Positions 1-8,262 of a DNA stretch of 64,000 bases are shown in pieces. The position numbers were made by a program, and so were the translations under genes. Each line of letters opens with the position of its first letter. Positions within the stretch are counted from its first letter, which is position 1. Origin of the DNA: Chitinophaga sancti (GTDB lineage Bacteria; Bacteroidota; Bacteroidia; Chitinophagales; Chitinophagaceae); the NCBI RefSeq assembly GCF_034424315.1, contig NZ_CP139972.1, positions 6,828,501 to 6,892,500 on the forward strand, in the 5' to 3' direction. Below the pieces are notes generated by a model. That model was not told where the DNA came from, made no database searches, and saw only the letters and a program-made list of their open reading frames with translations.

Positions 1-102
1 GATCTGATCGATCGGATGAGACGGAATATCAACCAGCTTGTTACAGGACATTGCAAACAGCGCCGCCGCTGCAATGGTATATATAGAAAGATTTTTCTTC
101 AT
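1..102 (-). CDS. SusD/RagB-like outer-membrane lipoprotein, N-terminal fragment
   Basis: Only the first 34 codons lie in the window; the gene continues past base 1. The translation begins MKKNLSIYTIAAAALFAMSC, a lipoprotein signal peptide with a lipobox ending in Cys20, followed by NKLVDIP, which is typical of the start of SusD proteins. It lies 20 nt downstream of the susC stop on the same strand, the usual susC-susD order, so it is probably the glycan-binding lid lipoprotein of the SusC pore. The lipoprotein signal and position are seen directly; the SusD assignment is inferred mainly from context because the body of the protein is missing. Confidence 0.75.
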   Translation of the reverse strand, partial: MKKNLSIYTIAAAALFAMSCNKLVDIPSHPIDQI

Positions 103-122
103 GATAGATGCGTTTTAAACGA

Positions 123-3100
123 TTAGAAATCCAGGCTGAAACCACCAGTTACGATCAGCTGTACAGGTATTGAATAAAGAGAACCCGGTGTTTCAGGATC
201 ACCAAACTTATAGTTGGTAATAGTGAACAGGTTTTGCGCAGTGATGTTGAATGCACAGCCCTGGATACCCAGTCTCTTTACAGTAGTTGGTGACAGGGAA
301 TAAGACAGCATCGCGCTTTTCAGACGCAGGTAGAAGTTGTTGCTATACACCGCATCAGAGTTGGTGAAATAGCTACCATAGCGTTGTGCTAACTGTCCAT
401 TTCTGGCAGCACCATAATAACCTGTTGTCAAACGCATTAATTTGCCCTGATCACCTGGTTTGGTCCAGAACATATTCTCCATAAATGAAGGGAGGTTGAT
501 CTGTCCACCTGGTAACGGAGATGCATAACTGAGACCTGCCAGGTAGTTCTTAGTCATTGCTTTGGAGAATTTGAAGAACAGGGACAGGCTCCAGTTCTTA
601 TAGGTGAAGGAGTTGTTCAGCCCACCAAAGAAATCTGTCTGTGCGTTTGCAATTGGCTGCATATCTCCACCCTTGTTGATATTAGAAGTCAGGGGTGCAG
701 AAGTGATCGTTCCATTTGCCTTGTAATACTGGAACACACCAGTTGTATCGTTCACACCTGCATATTTAAATCCATAGATCCTGGAAGTAGATTTCCCGAT
801 TGTGTAATTAGCCGCATAAGCAGAGGTAGCTAAACCCGGGAAGGAAATCAGTTTATTCCTGTTGCCTGAGATGTTGAAAGAGGTTGTCCATTTGAAATCC
901 TTAGTAGTGATATTGCGGGAGGTAATGGACAATTCAAGGCCGGCATCCTGCAGGGTAGCATCCATATTTTGCACAACGCTGTTGAAACCGGATTGTGCAG
1001 GCAATGTATAAGCTGTCAGCTGGTTACCGGTTCTGGAACGGTAATAAGCCAGGTTTACCAGGATCTTATCGTCCATAAAGCCGAGGTCCAGGCCCAGGTT
1101 AATGGAATGTTTGGATGCCCAGCTATAGGTTGGATTATAAAGGTTATTAGCTGTATACGGACGGGTACCATCAAAAGTCTGGGTATTGGTAGCGGAACCT
1201 ACTTTCCAGAATGGTTGATACTTGTAAGGAGCCACACCGTCAGAGCCATTGGTACCATAGTTACCGGAGAGTTTTACAAAGCTCAGCACGGGTTTTAATG
1301 ATTTCATGAATTTCTCTTCAGAGATGATCCAGCCAAGTCCTATTGAGCCAAAGCTACCAAAGCGGCGATCAGGTCCGAAATTGCTGGAACCATCACGACG
1401 ACCCGTGAAGTTGGCGATATATTTTTCCTTGTACACATAGTTAATACGGCCAAATCCTGCTACATATTTGGATACATCAGCACCATCTGAATAGCTGACA
1501 GCAGTTGCTGCCATAATAGTTTTCAACAAACCATCGTCTGTATAACCACTCCCCAGCTGTTGGCTAAAGGTGCCCGTTACTTTTCTGTAAGTACCGCCCA
1601 GCAATACCTGTAGTTCACCGTCACCTACGGTCTTCCTGTAATCTACCTGTGGCTCCAGGTTGATGGTCTGGTCATTGCTCTGGCCAAAGCCGGCGCTACC
1701 GGTTGTACCATTACCAGGTTTCACGGCAGCCAGTGGCGTAGCGCTATATTGCCTGGAGAGGGTCAATGCCCAACCTGCATTGGCTGCAATGTTCAATCCG
1801 GGAATTACCTCGTAGTTTAAACGGAGATAGTTATTGAACATGTAGTTTTCAATATTGAATGGCTTTTTTGTCTCAGCCAGTAACTGGTCAGAACTTACAT
1901 CCTGTCCTTTATAGATCCATACAAGGTTGCCATTTGCATCCAGCATAGACGGATGATTAGGAACTGTCATCATCGCCTTACCCAGCGCAGGACTACCTGG
2001 TGCATTATTGACATCATAAGAGACATCACTGCCGAAATTAGCCCTGATCTTGTTGTTGGAGGAGTGGGTGCTCAGTGCACTATGCAGGGTGTAGCGTTTG
2101 TCCGAGAAGTTGCCCGGCATATTGTAGGATTGCCTGGTATAACCGGCAGATACCCAGTAGGTACTATTTCCGGATCCTCCTGACATGCTGAGGTGTGCAT
2201 CCGTACTATTTGCAGTACCACCAAAGTATTCCTTCATAAAGTCGGTATACATGGTAGTATCATATAAGAAAAGGTCTCTGAAATAACTCTGATCTGAAGG
2301 GAAAGTCGTAATACTATCCATGGTGATAGCCTGATGACGCATACGCAGGTATTGCTGTGTATCCATCATATCCAGTCTGCGGGAAAGCTTGCTTGGACCG
2401 GTTGTCACCGTTACATTCACCGCGTTTCTGCCTGGCTTACCTTTTTTGGTAGTGATCACCACGACACCGTTCGCACCCTGTGAACCATAGATGGAGGTAG
2501 CATCGGCATCTTTCAGTACGCTGATACTTTCGATATCTGCCGGATTCAGGCCATTCATTGCACTGAAGCCTGTCGCCCCCGGACCGGAGTTGAAGCTGTT
2601 CAGCAGCATGGAGATATCATTGTTCTGCGTAGGCAATGGAATACCATCTATGAGAATGAGGGGCTGATCGTAAGGAGTGACACTTGCAGAATTGGACAGT
2701 GTATTCTGGCCCCTGGCCTGAAGGATTGGTCTTGAACCCGGTACACCATTGAATATACTTACTTCCAGACCAGGTATACGGCCATTGAGGGCACCTACAA
2801 CGTTGGTAGCACCTGAGCTCTTGATATCTGCTGCATTGATGGTCGCAACATCACCCACGTCATAACGCCGGGTGTTTGTACCATATGCGATCACCTGGAC
2901 CTCATCCAGGGGGTTGGTGGAGCGGGACAACCTGATCAGGTAAACCCTGTTATTACCTTCTTTTACAGGTACCTCTTTGGTTACATAACCTGTAAAGGAG
3001 ACAACCAGTGTTTGTTTGTCTTCTACATTCTTAAGCACAAAATTACCGTTACCATCAGTCATCACGACTTCTTTGGTACCTTTTACGCGTACAGTGGCTC

Positions 3101-3542
3101 CAATCAGGATATTCCCAAGGGAATCCGCTACGCGGCCATGCAACTCTTCAGGTGGTGCAGGTAAGGCGGTAAAATCCGGCTGAAATGGCTTATCCTTCAG
3201 TACGACCGTCTTATTGACGATAGAAAAGGTAAGCGGCTGATCGCGCAAAGCGAGTTTCATCGCCTCTTCAAGCGGCATTGATTTCAGGTCTACGCTCACA
3301 AGAATACCTGTGCGGACCATCGCATCATTGTAAAAAAAGTTGTACCCTGTTTGCTTCTTAAATTCTTTAAATACCAGCTCCAGGGAAGCGTTTCGAACAT
3401 TCAATGACACATTCTGAGCATACGTGCTGGCCTTAACCTGTAAACAAGCGGCCAATACAAATACGACTGTGAATTTCATAATCAACAGTAGTTTGGTTGA
3501 TGACAGACACGGCAACGTTTTGCCGTTTGCATTTAACAGCAT
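123..3542 (-). CDS. SusC/RagA-family TonB-dependent outer-membrane transporter
   Basis: The 1139-residue product has a signal peptide near residues 20-40, an STN domain (about 45-105), a carboxypeptidase-regulatory-like domain (about 133-210, with GATVRVKGTKEVVMTDGNG), a plug with the SusC signature DIESISVLKDADATSIYGSQ, and a long beta-barrel ending in GGFSLDF with a terminal aromatic residue. SusC proteins import glycan oligomers across the outer membrane using TonB energy. The STN domain is the part that signals to a FecR anti-sigma factor, and fecR and an ECF sigma gene lie directly upstream on the same strand. The start at 3542 is an ATG; an internal Met at residue 22 (MKFTVVFVLAACLQ) would also give a normal signal peptide. 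Substrate is unknown; the pectin esterase encoded divergently nearby hints at a plant polysaccharide. Confidence 0.95.
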   Translation of the reverse strand: MLLNANGKTLPCLSSTKLLLIMKFTVVFVLAACLQVKASTYAQNVSLNVRNASLELVFKEFKKQTGYNFFYNDAMVRTGILVSVDLKSMPLEEAMKLALRDQPLTFSIVNKTVVLKDKPFQPDFTALPAPPEELHGRVADSLGNILIGATVRVKGTKEVVMTDGNGNFVLKNVEDKQTLVVSFTGYVTKEVPVKEGNNRVYLIRLSRSTNPLDEVQVIAYGTNTRRYDVGDVATINAADIKSSGATNVVGALNGRIPGLEVSIFNGVPGSRPILQARGQNTLSNSASVTPYDQPLILIDGIPLPTQNNDISMLLNSFNSGPGATGFSAMNGLNPADIESISVLKDADATSIYGSQGANGVVVITTKKGKPGRNAVNVTVTTGPSKLSRRLDMMDTQQYLRMRHQAITMDSITTFPSDQSYFRDLFLYDTTMYTDFMKEYFGGTANSTDAHLSMSGGSGNSTYWVSAGYTRQSYNMPGNFSDKRYTLHSALSTHSSNNKIRANFGSDVSYDVNNAPGSPALGKAMMTVPNHPSMLDANGNLVWIYKGQDVSSDQLLAETKKPFNIENYMFNNYLRLNYEVIPGLNIAANAGWALTLSRQYSATPLAAVKPGNGTTGSAGFGQSNDQTINLEPQVDYRKTVGDGELQVLLGGTYRKVTGTFSQQLGSGYTDDGLLKTIMAATAVSYSDGADVSKYVAGFGRINYVYKEKYIANFTGRRDGSSNFGPDRRFGSFGSIGLGWIISEEKFMKSLKPVLSFVKLSGNYGTNGSDGVAPYKYQPFWKVGSATNTQTFDGTRPYTANNLYNPTYSWASKHSINLGLDLGFMDDKILVNLAYYRSRTGNQLTAYTLPAQSGFNSVVQNMDATLQDAGLELSITSRNITTKDFKWTTSFNISGNRNKLISFPGLATSAYAANYTIGKSTSRIYGFKYAGVNDTTGVFQYYKANGTITSAPLTSNINKGGDMQPIANAQTDFFGGLNNSFTYKNWSLSLFFKFSKAMTKNYLAGLSYASPLPGGQINLPSFMENMFWTKPGDQGKLMRLTTGYYGAARNGQLAQRYGSYFTNSDAVYSNNFYLRLKSAMLSYSLSPTTVKRLGIQGCAFNITAQNLFTITNYKFGDPETPGSLYSIPVQLIVTGGFSLDF

Positions 3543-3644
3543 AGATTTGGCTGGATTTAAGTCCTCCCGGATGAACTCCGTTCAGACGGTAATGAAATAA
3601 GTTAGTCTGGCTTGACTATTTATGATAAGTGACTTAGATTTCCG

Positions 3645-3673
3645 CGCCCCGAACCCTCATTCGGGGCGTTTTT
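3645..3673 (+). terminator. Strong hairpin plus T-tract in the fecR-susC gap, plus-strand orientation
   Basis: CGCCCCGAA and TTCGGGGCG form a perfect 9-bp stem with a 6-nt loop, followed by five T on the plus strand. Both flanking genes are on the minus strand, where the hairpin has no following T-run. It therefore reads as a terminator for a plus-strand (antisense) transcript, or as a structured element in the susC mRNA leader. The structure is directly visible; its role is inferred. Confidence 0.5.
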
Positions 3674-3712
3674 ATGTCTATTCACATGATCCTGGTATAA
3701 GGTGGTGTATGA

Positions 3713-4897
3713 TTAATTCAATACAGTAAGCTGTCTGCCTTCTATCCGGAAATTTACCCGGCTCATCTTTAATATTTGTAATAGCTCCGTCAATGTAACA
3801 GTACGCGGTATTTCACCTGTAAAGGTGTCGTTCGGCACTTTGTTGCCGGTATATACGACATCAATGTCGTACCAGCGTGCCACATCGCGCAATACCTGGC
3901 TCATGTTACTGTTCTGGTAGGCAAAGAACCCTTCCTTCCAGGCTACAACATCATCTACAGACGCTGCCGTGCTGACCAGGATTTGTTTTCCTTCAGCATA
4001 CCTGGCCTGTTGCCCGGGCACAATCCGGAGGCCCTGCTGCAGGTGATCTACCTGAACGCTTCCCTGTAGTAAGGTTACCCTTGTATCTGCCTCATCTTCA
4101 TAAGCTTTGATATTGAAATGCGTACCCAGCACAGTAACAAGACTGCTATCTCTTTGGTTGGTTTTAATATTTACTAAAAAAGGAATTTTGTGGTCACCTG
4201 CAGGGGCTACTTCAAAGTAGGCTTCCCCTGTTACAGTCACCTTCCTTTCCTTGCCTGAAAAAGCAACAGGGTAAGTGAGTGTAGAACCTGCATTGAGCCA
4301 TACATGGCTACCGTCAGATAATGTGATGGAAGCCACCTGGCTTCCCTTTGGATTCGTAAGCGTATTGAGTATAATTTCGTTGTGTTGTCCCTGTGCCTGG
4401 TAAACGATCTCCCCGTTGGATAACCTGATCACCTTAGTCTGCCCCTGCATGACAAGCTGCCCGTTGGCAATACTGTCTGCCGGCACCTGTTGTCCATTAG
4501 ATAATGTGATGGTGGCCTTGTGAATGGCAGGGGCTTTAATGTCTGATACGATGGCAATAGCTGGCGCTGTAGTGGATGGAGCCCCGGTAAATTTGTAAAT
4601 GCTGAAGCCGATGAGAAGCGCAGCTGCGGCCGCTACAGCCGCAACGCGCCACTTACGAATAGATAGGACCCTGGTTGGCTTATCCTTTTTCAGAATGTTG
4701 CTGAGAATGACTCTTGAAGTGGCGTCGGATAGGTTATGAACCGGCTCATTATATTTTTGCCATGCAGCTTCCAGCACAGCTTTTAGCTGCGGATCATCCA
4801 CGCTGTCAATCAGCGCGAATAGCTCTTTTTTCTCCTGCCAGGTGCAGGTGTTGGAGGTTAATTTCTCCAATAATGCTGTGATCCTGTCAATCGACAT
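3713..4897 (-). CDS. FecR-family anti-sigma factor
   Basis: The 394-residue protein has a cytoplasmic N-terminal part for sigma binding (about 1-80), one membrane segment (WRVAAVAAAAALLIGFSIYK, about 84-103), a periplasmic FecR domain with VTLSDGSHVWLNAGS and GEAYFEVA motifs (about 180-285), and a C-terminal DUF4974-like region (about 325-394). Proteins of this family hold an ECF sigma factor until the STN domain of a partner SusC signals substrate binding. The gene lies between the ECF sigma gene (125-nt gap) and susC (170-nt gap) on the same strand, the standard arrangement for this switch. The start is the ATG at 4897. Confidence 0.93.
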   Translation of the reverse strand: MSIDRITALLEKLTSNTCTWQEKKELFALIDSVDDPQLKAVLEAAWQKYNEPVHNLSDATSRVILSNILKKDKPTRVLSIRKWRVAAVAAAAALLIGFSIYKFTGAPSTTAPAIAIVSDIKAPAIHKATITLSNGQQVPADSIANGQLVMQGQTKVIRLSNGEIVYQAQGQHNEIILNTLTNPKGSQVASITLSDGSHVWLNAGSTLTYPVAFSGKERKVTVTGEAYFEVAPAGDHKIPFLVNIKTNQRDSSLVTVLGTHFNIKAYEDEADTRVTLLQGSVQVDHLQQGLRIVPGQQARYAEGKQILVSTAASVDDVVAWKEGFFAYQNSNMSQVLRDVARWYDIDVVYTGNKVPNDTFTGEIPRTVTLTELLQILKMSRVNFRIEGRQLTVLN

Positions 4898-5022
4898 TTG
4901 GCTGTTTTTCTTTACAAAAAGTTCGTCCCCTGCCTATAAGACAAACAACTGGAAGTTTCGGTCTAGTCAATCCGAAAAAAAAATTAACTTTTTTTTAAAG
5001 AGGGAGTTCTAAGGAACAATGC

Positions 5023-5613
5023 TTATTTAATTTTCTCAGCGAGTATGATGTACAGATAAATAATACTGATAATATGTGAAGACTCCAGGTACGTTCTGAT
5101 CTTTTTGAGCGCCTGTACCATATGATTACGAACGGTCGCAGCCGAAATGCCCATTTCATTTGCTATTTCCTCATATTTGAGTCCGTGCTCACGGCTAAGC
5201 ATAAACACTTTATATTGCTGTTGCGGCAGGGTGGCCAGCGCTTTGGCCAATACCTCCTGCACTTCCTTCTCCGACATGGCCTGGGCAGTACCGTTTTCAT
5301 CAATGGTATATAATTGCAACTCATCGAGGATCTTTATTTCACGGCTTTGCCTGCGCATCAGGTTAATAGCCTGATTGGCAGCCATACGAAACAAATATGC
5401 ATTGAAATTTTCGATTTCACCCAGCTGGGCACGGCGCGTCCATAACTTCATAAACACGTCCTGTAGAACGTCTTCAGCAGCTGTAGGTGAGTTGCCAAGG
5501 TGCAGGAGGAATGAGTATAATTTATCCTTATATCTGTGGAAGAGCGCTTCAAAAGCCACTTCATCATTGCTCGCCAGCTTGTTCACTAATGCTATGTCAT
5601 CCGGGTGGTGCAT
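5023..5613 (-). CDS. ECF-type RNA polymerase sigma-70 factor
   Basis: The 196-residue product has region 2 (EALFHRYKDKLYSFLLHLG and EDVLQDVFMKLW, about 23-75) and region 4 with a helix-turn-helix (LKYEEIANEMGISAATVRNH, about 145-170). There is no region 3, as expected for extracytoplasmic-function sigma factors of the Bacteroidota expansion found next to FecR genes. It probably directs transcription of the neighbouring susC-susD genes when released by FecR. The C-terminal tail (SSHIISIIYLYIILAEKIK) is unusually hydrophobic. The gene is divergent from the pectinesterase, with 111 nt between the start codons. Confidence 0.93.
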   Translation of the reverse strand: MHHPDDIALVNKLASNDEVAFEALFHRYKDKLYSFLLHLGNSPTAAEDVLQDVFMKLWTRRAQLGEIENFNAYLFRMAANQAINLMRRQSREIKILDELQLYTIDENGTAQAMSEKEVQEVLAKALATLPQQQYKVFMLSREHGLKYEEIANEMGISAATVRNHMVQALKKIRTYLESSHIISIIYLYIILAEKIK

Positions 5614-5724
5614 CGACGATAAAATTACATAAAAGACTGTATTTTTTTCCGGTAACGATTGCGTAAATAAACCTTCGTGTTATAAGGGGATTTTTATAGC
5701 TTCCGCCTGCTATAAATTCCTGTT

Positions 5725-6699
5725 ATGAAGTATCTTATTTATTTATGCCTGCTCCTCACCTCGTTTTCAGGCACCGCACAGGAGAAGAAATTGTTAGTAG
5801 TAGCCCACGATGGCACAGGCGACTTCTCCAATATCCAGGATGCGGTGAACGCCGTGCGGGATTTTCAATACTGGCGGGTAACCATTTTTATTAAGAAAGG
5901 AACTTATCATGAAAAGCTGGTCATCCCCTCCTGGAAGACAGGAATCACACTAATTGGGGAGTCCAGGGATAGCACCATCATCACCAATAGCGACTTTTCA
6001 GGCAAACCATATCCCGGCGGCAGGGATAGTAATGGCAGAGACAAGTTCGGCACCTTTACCTCCTATACCGTATTAGTGCAGGGCAACGATGTGATCCTCC
6101 AGAATCTCACCATTGAGAATGCATCTGGACAGGTAGGGCAGGCAGTAGCCCTCCATGTGGAAGGAGACCGCTGTATCTTCAGGAATTGTAAACTGCTGGG
6201 CAACCAGGATACCCTGTATGCCGGGAAAGAAGACAGCCGGCAGTTTTATGATAGTTGTTATATAGAAGGAACGACCGATTTTATCTTTGGTGCAGCCACC
6301 GTTGTATTTAAAGACTGCAACATCTTCAGTAAAAGAAACTCCTACATCACCGCCGCTTCTACCACCCTCAGCCAGCCATTTGGTTTCGTATTCATGCATT
6401 GCAACTTATTCGCTGCTGATACCGCTACAAAAGTTTACCTGGGCCGGCCATGGCGACCTTATGCCGCTACCCTGTTTATGAATTGCAGCCTGGGAAAACA
6501 TATTCTGCCCGCCGGCTGGCATAACTGGGATAAGGCAGAAAATGAACAGACTGCCAGGTACAGGGAATATGACAATATTGGCCCCGGCGCAGTCACCACG
6601 CAGCGGGTGAGCTGGTCAAAACAATTAACTAAGCAGGAGGCCAAAGCCATTACTATCACTAAAATTCTGAAAGAGTGGGATCCAAACGAACGTCTTTAA
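5725..6699 (+). CDS. Pectin methylesterase (carbohydrate esterase family 8)
   Basis: The 324-residue protein starts with a signal peptide (MKYLIYLCLLLTSFSGTAQ) and carries the family motifs in order: GTYHEKL, GNQDTLYAG, TDFIFGAA (catalytic Asp region) and YLGRPWRPYA (the conserved Arg-Trp). These enzymes remove methyl esters from homogalacturonan so that lyases or hydrolases can act. Length matches a single catalytic domain. The C-terminal end overlaps the next gene by 25 nt, suggesting cotranscription and coupled translation. It is divergent from the sigma/FecR/SusC unit, so it may belong to the same pectin-related utilisation locus; that link is inferred from position only. Confidence 0.93.
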   Translation: MKYLIYLCLLLTSFSGTAQEKKLLVVAHDGTGDFSNIQDAVNAVRDFQYWRVTIFIKKGTYHEKLVIPSWKTGITLIGESRDSTIITNSDFSGKPYPGGRDSNGRDKFGTFTSYTVLVQGNDVILQNLTIENASGQVGQAVALHVEGDRCIFRNCKLLGNQDTLYAGKEDSRQFYDSCYIEGTTDFIFGAATVVFKDCNIFSKRNSYITAASTTLSQPFGFVFMHCNLFAADTATKVYLGRPWRPYAATLFMNCSLGKHILPAGWHNWDKAENEQTARYREYDNIGPGAVTTQRVSWSKQLTKQEAKAITITKILKEWDPNERL

Positions 6700-8171
6700 T
6701 TTTTGTCATCTTTGTCCTCTTAGGAGTAAATGCCTACAGCCAGCGAACACTAAAAGATTATGTGAACCAGTTCAATGCAGCTGATAGTGAAACCGCGCAG
6801 AACTATGTGAATAATGCACAGGCTTATGAATGGCTCAACAAAAACATTCCTTTACTGGAATGCCCGGATACCATCATAGAGAAGATCTACTATTACCGCT
6901 GGTGGACTTTCAGGAAACACCTGAAGGAGACACCGGATGGTTTCATATTTACTGAATTCATTTTACCGGTCAAACATGCCGGCAGGTACAATGCACTGAG
7001 TTGTGCCCTGGGCCATCACATCAATGAAGGCCGGTGGCTGCGGGATACACAGTATATCAACCAGGATATCAGGTACTGGTTCATGGCCGATGCACAGCAA
7101 AAGACACCTAAGTTTCACCAGTTCAGCAGCTGGGCAGAATGGGCGGTGCTGGAAAACATAAAGGTGCATGGAGACCCTGGTATGGCGGTACAACTGCTTC
7201 CGTACATGGATGCCGATTATCATTTATGGGAAAAAGAAAAGCGCCTGCCCGGCGGTTTATTCTGGCAGTTCGATGTAAAAGATGGAATGGAAGAATCTAT
7301 CAGTGGCAGCAGGAAAGAAAAGCATATCCGCCCTACCATCAACAGTTACATGTATGGCAATGCCCTGGCCATGGCGGCAATGGCACAGGTGGCAGGTAAC
7401 GATAGTCTTGTAAAAAGCTATACAGCTGATGCTGATAAGATCAAATCACTGGCAGAAGATAGCATGTGGGATCGCACAGCCAGCTTTTTTAAAGTACGCC
7501 TGGCAAAAGGAGGCCTCTCTGATGCCCGTGAAGAGATCGGTTTCATTCCCTGGTATTTCAATTTACCTGCTGATAAACCTATGTATGCCCGCGCCTGGCA
7601 GCAACTAACTGATACAGCTGGTTTTAATGCGCCCTGGGGCATCACCACCGCAGAAAGAAGACATCCCTTATTTCGTAGTCATGGTACCGGTGGATGTGAG
7701 TGGGATGGAGCACTGTGGCCATTTGCCACCACACAAACCCTGAAGGCATTATCCAACCTGCTGCGTGATTACAGACATAAAGGTGGTATGACACCCGCTA
7801 TCTACTATGAAATGCTCCGGACCTATGCCCGTTCTCATCAAAAAAACGGCGCTCCCTATTTAGGCGAGTACCAGGATGAAAAGAATGGCTATTGGCTAAA
7901 AGGAGATAACCCAAGAAGCAGTTATTACAACCATTCCGGGTTCTGTGATCTTGTGATAAACGACCTGGTGGGCATCCGGCCATCACTGGATAACAAGCTG
8001 ACCATTGACCCTATGCTTCCCTGGAAATGGTTTCAACTATCCAATATTCCCTATCACGGACATTTGATCACCGTTAGCTGGAATTACAGGAAGGCAGGAT
8101 TTTATATATACGTTGATAACGCCGAGAAATATCATGGAAAGCAGTTGAAGGCCGTAACGCTTACATTATAA
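6675..8171 (+). CDS. Six-hairpin (MGH1-like) glycoside hydrolase, secreted
   Basis: A GTG start inside the end of the pectinesterase gene is followed at once by a signal peptide (SLIFVIFVLLGVNAYSQ), which fixes the start. The 498-residue product has the features YYYRWWTFRKHLKETPDG, GHHINEGRWL, WEKEKRLPGGLFWQFDVKDG and SHGTGGCEWDGALWPFATT, which I associate with MGH1-like (mannosylglycerate-hydrolase type) alpha/alpha six-barrel glycosidases. The substrate is not predictable from the sequence; the company of a pectin esterase and a beta-glucosidase suggests plant cell-wall oligosaccharides. The family call is from memory of conserved motifs, and another six-hairpin family is possible. Confidence 0.7.
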   Translation: MGSKRTSLIFVIFVLLGVNAYSQRTLKDYVNQFNAADSETAQNYVNNAQAYEWLNKNIPLLECPDTIIEKIYYYRWWTFRKHLKETPDGFIFTEFILPVKHAGRYNALSCALGHHINEGRWLRDTQYINQDIRYWFMADAQQKTPKFHQFSSWAEWAVLENIKVHGDPGMAVQLLPYMDADYHLWEKEKRLPGGLFWQFDVKDGMEESISGSRKEKHIRPTINSYMYGNALAMAAMAQVAGNDSLVKSYTADADKIKSLAEDSMWDRTASFFKVRLAKGGLSDAREEIGFIPWYFNLPADKPMYARAWQQLTDTAGFNAPWGITTAERRHPLFRSHGTGGCEWDGALWPFATTQTLKALSNLLRDYRHKGGMTPAIYYEMLRTYARSHQKNGAPYLGEYQDEKNGYWLKGDNPRSSYYNHSGFCDLVINDLVGIRPSLDNKLTIDPMLPWKWFQLSNIPYHGHLITVSWNYRKAGFYIYVDNAEKYHGKQLKAVTLTL

Positions 8172-8222
8172 GCAAAAGCCACGATGCTAACTTTTATCAT
8201 GATAAGACCATTGCCATTTTTG

Positions 8223-8230
8223 TATCTTCG
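8223..8230 (+). promoter_or_regulatory. Candidate -7 element for bglX
   Basis: TATCTTCG lies 32 nt before the bglX start codon and matches TAnnTTTG at all but one base. No convincing TTTG box is seen about 20 nt upstream, so this is a weak call. The 91-nt gap between the two glycosidase genes leaves room for a separate promoter. Confidence 0.4.
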
Positions 8231-8262
8231 CGGTTCTGATACGAACTAAAAACACACATGTT

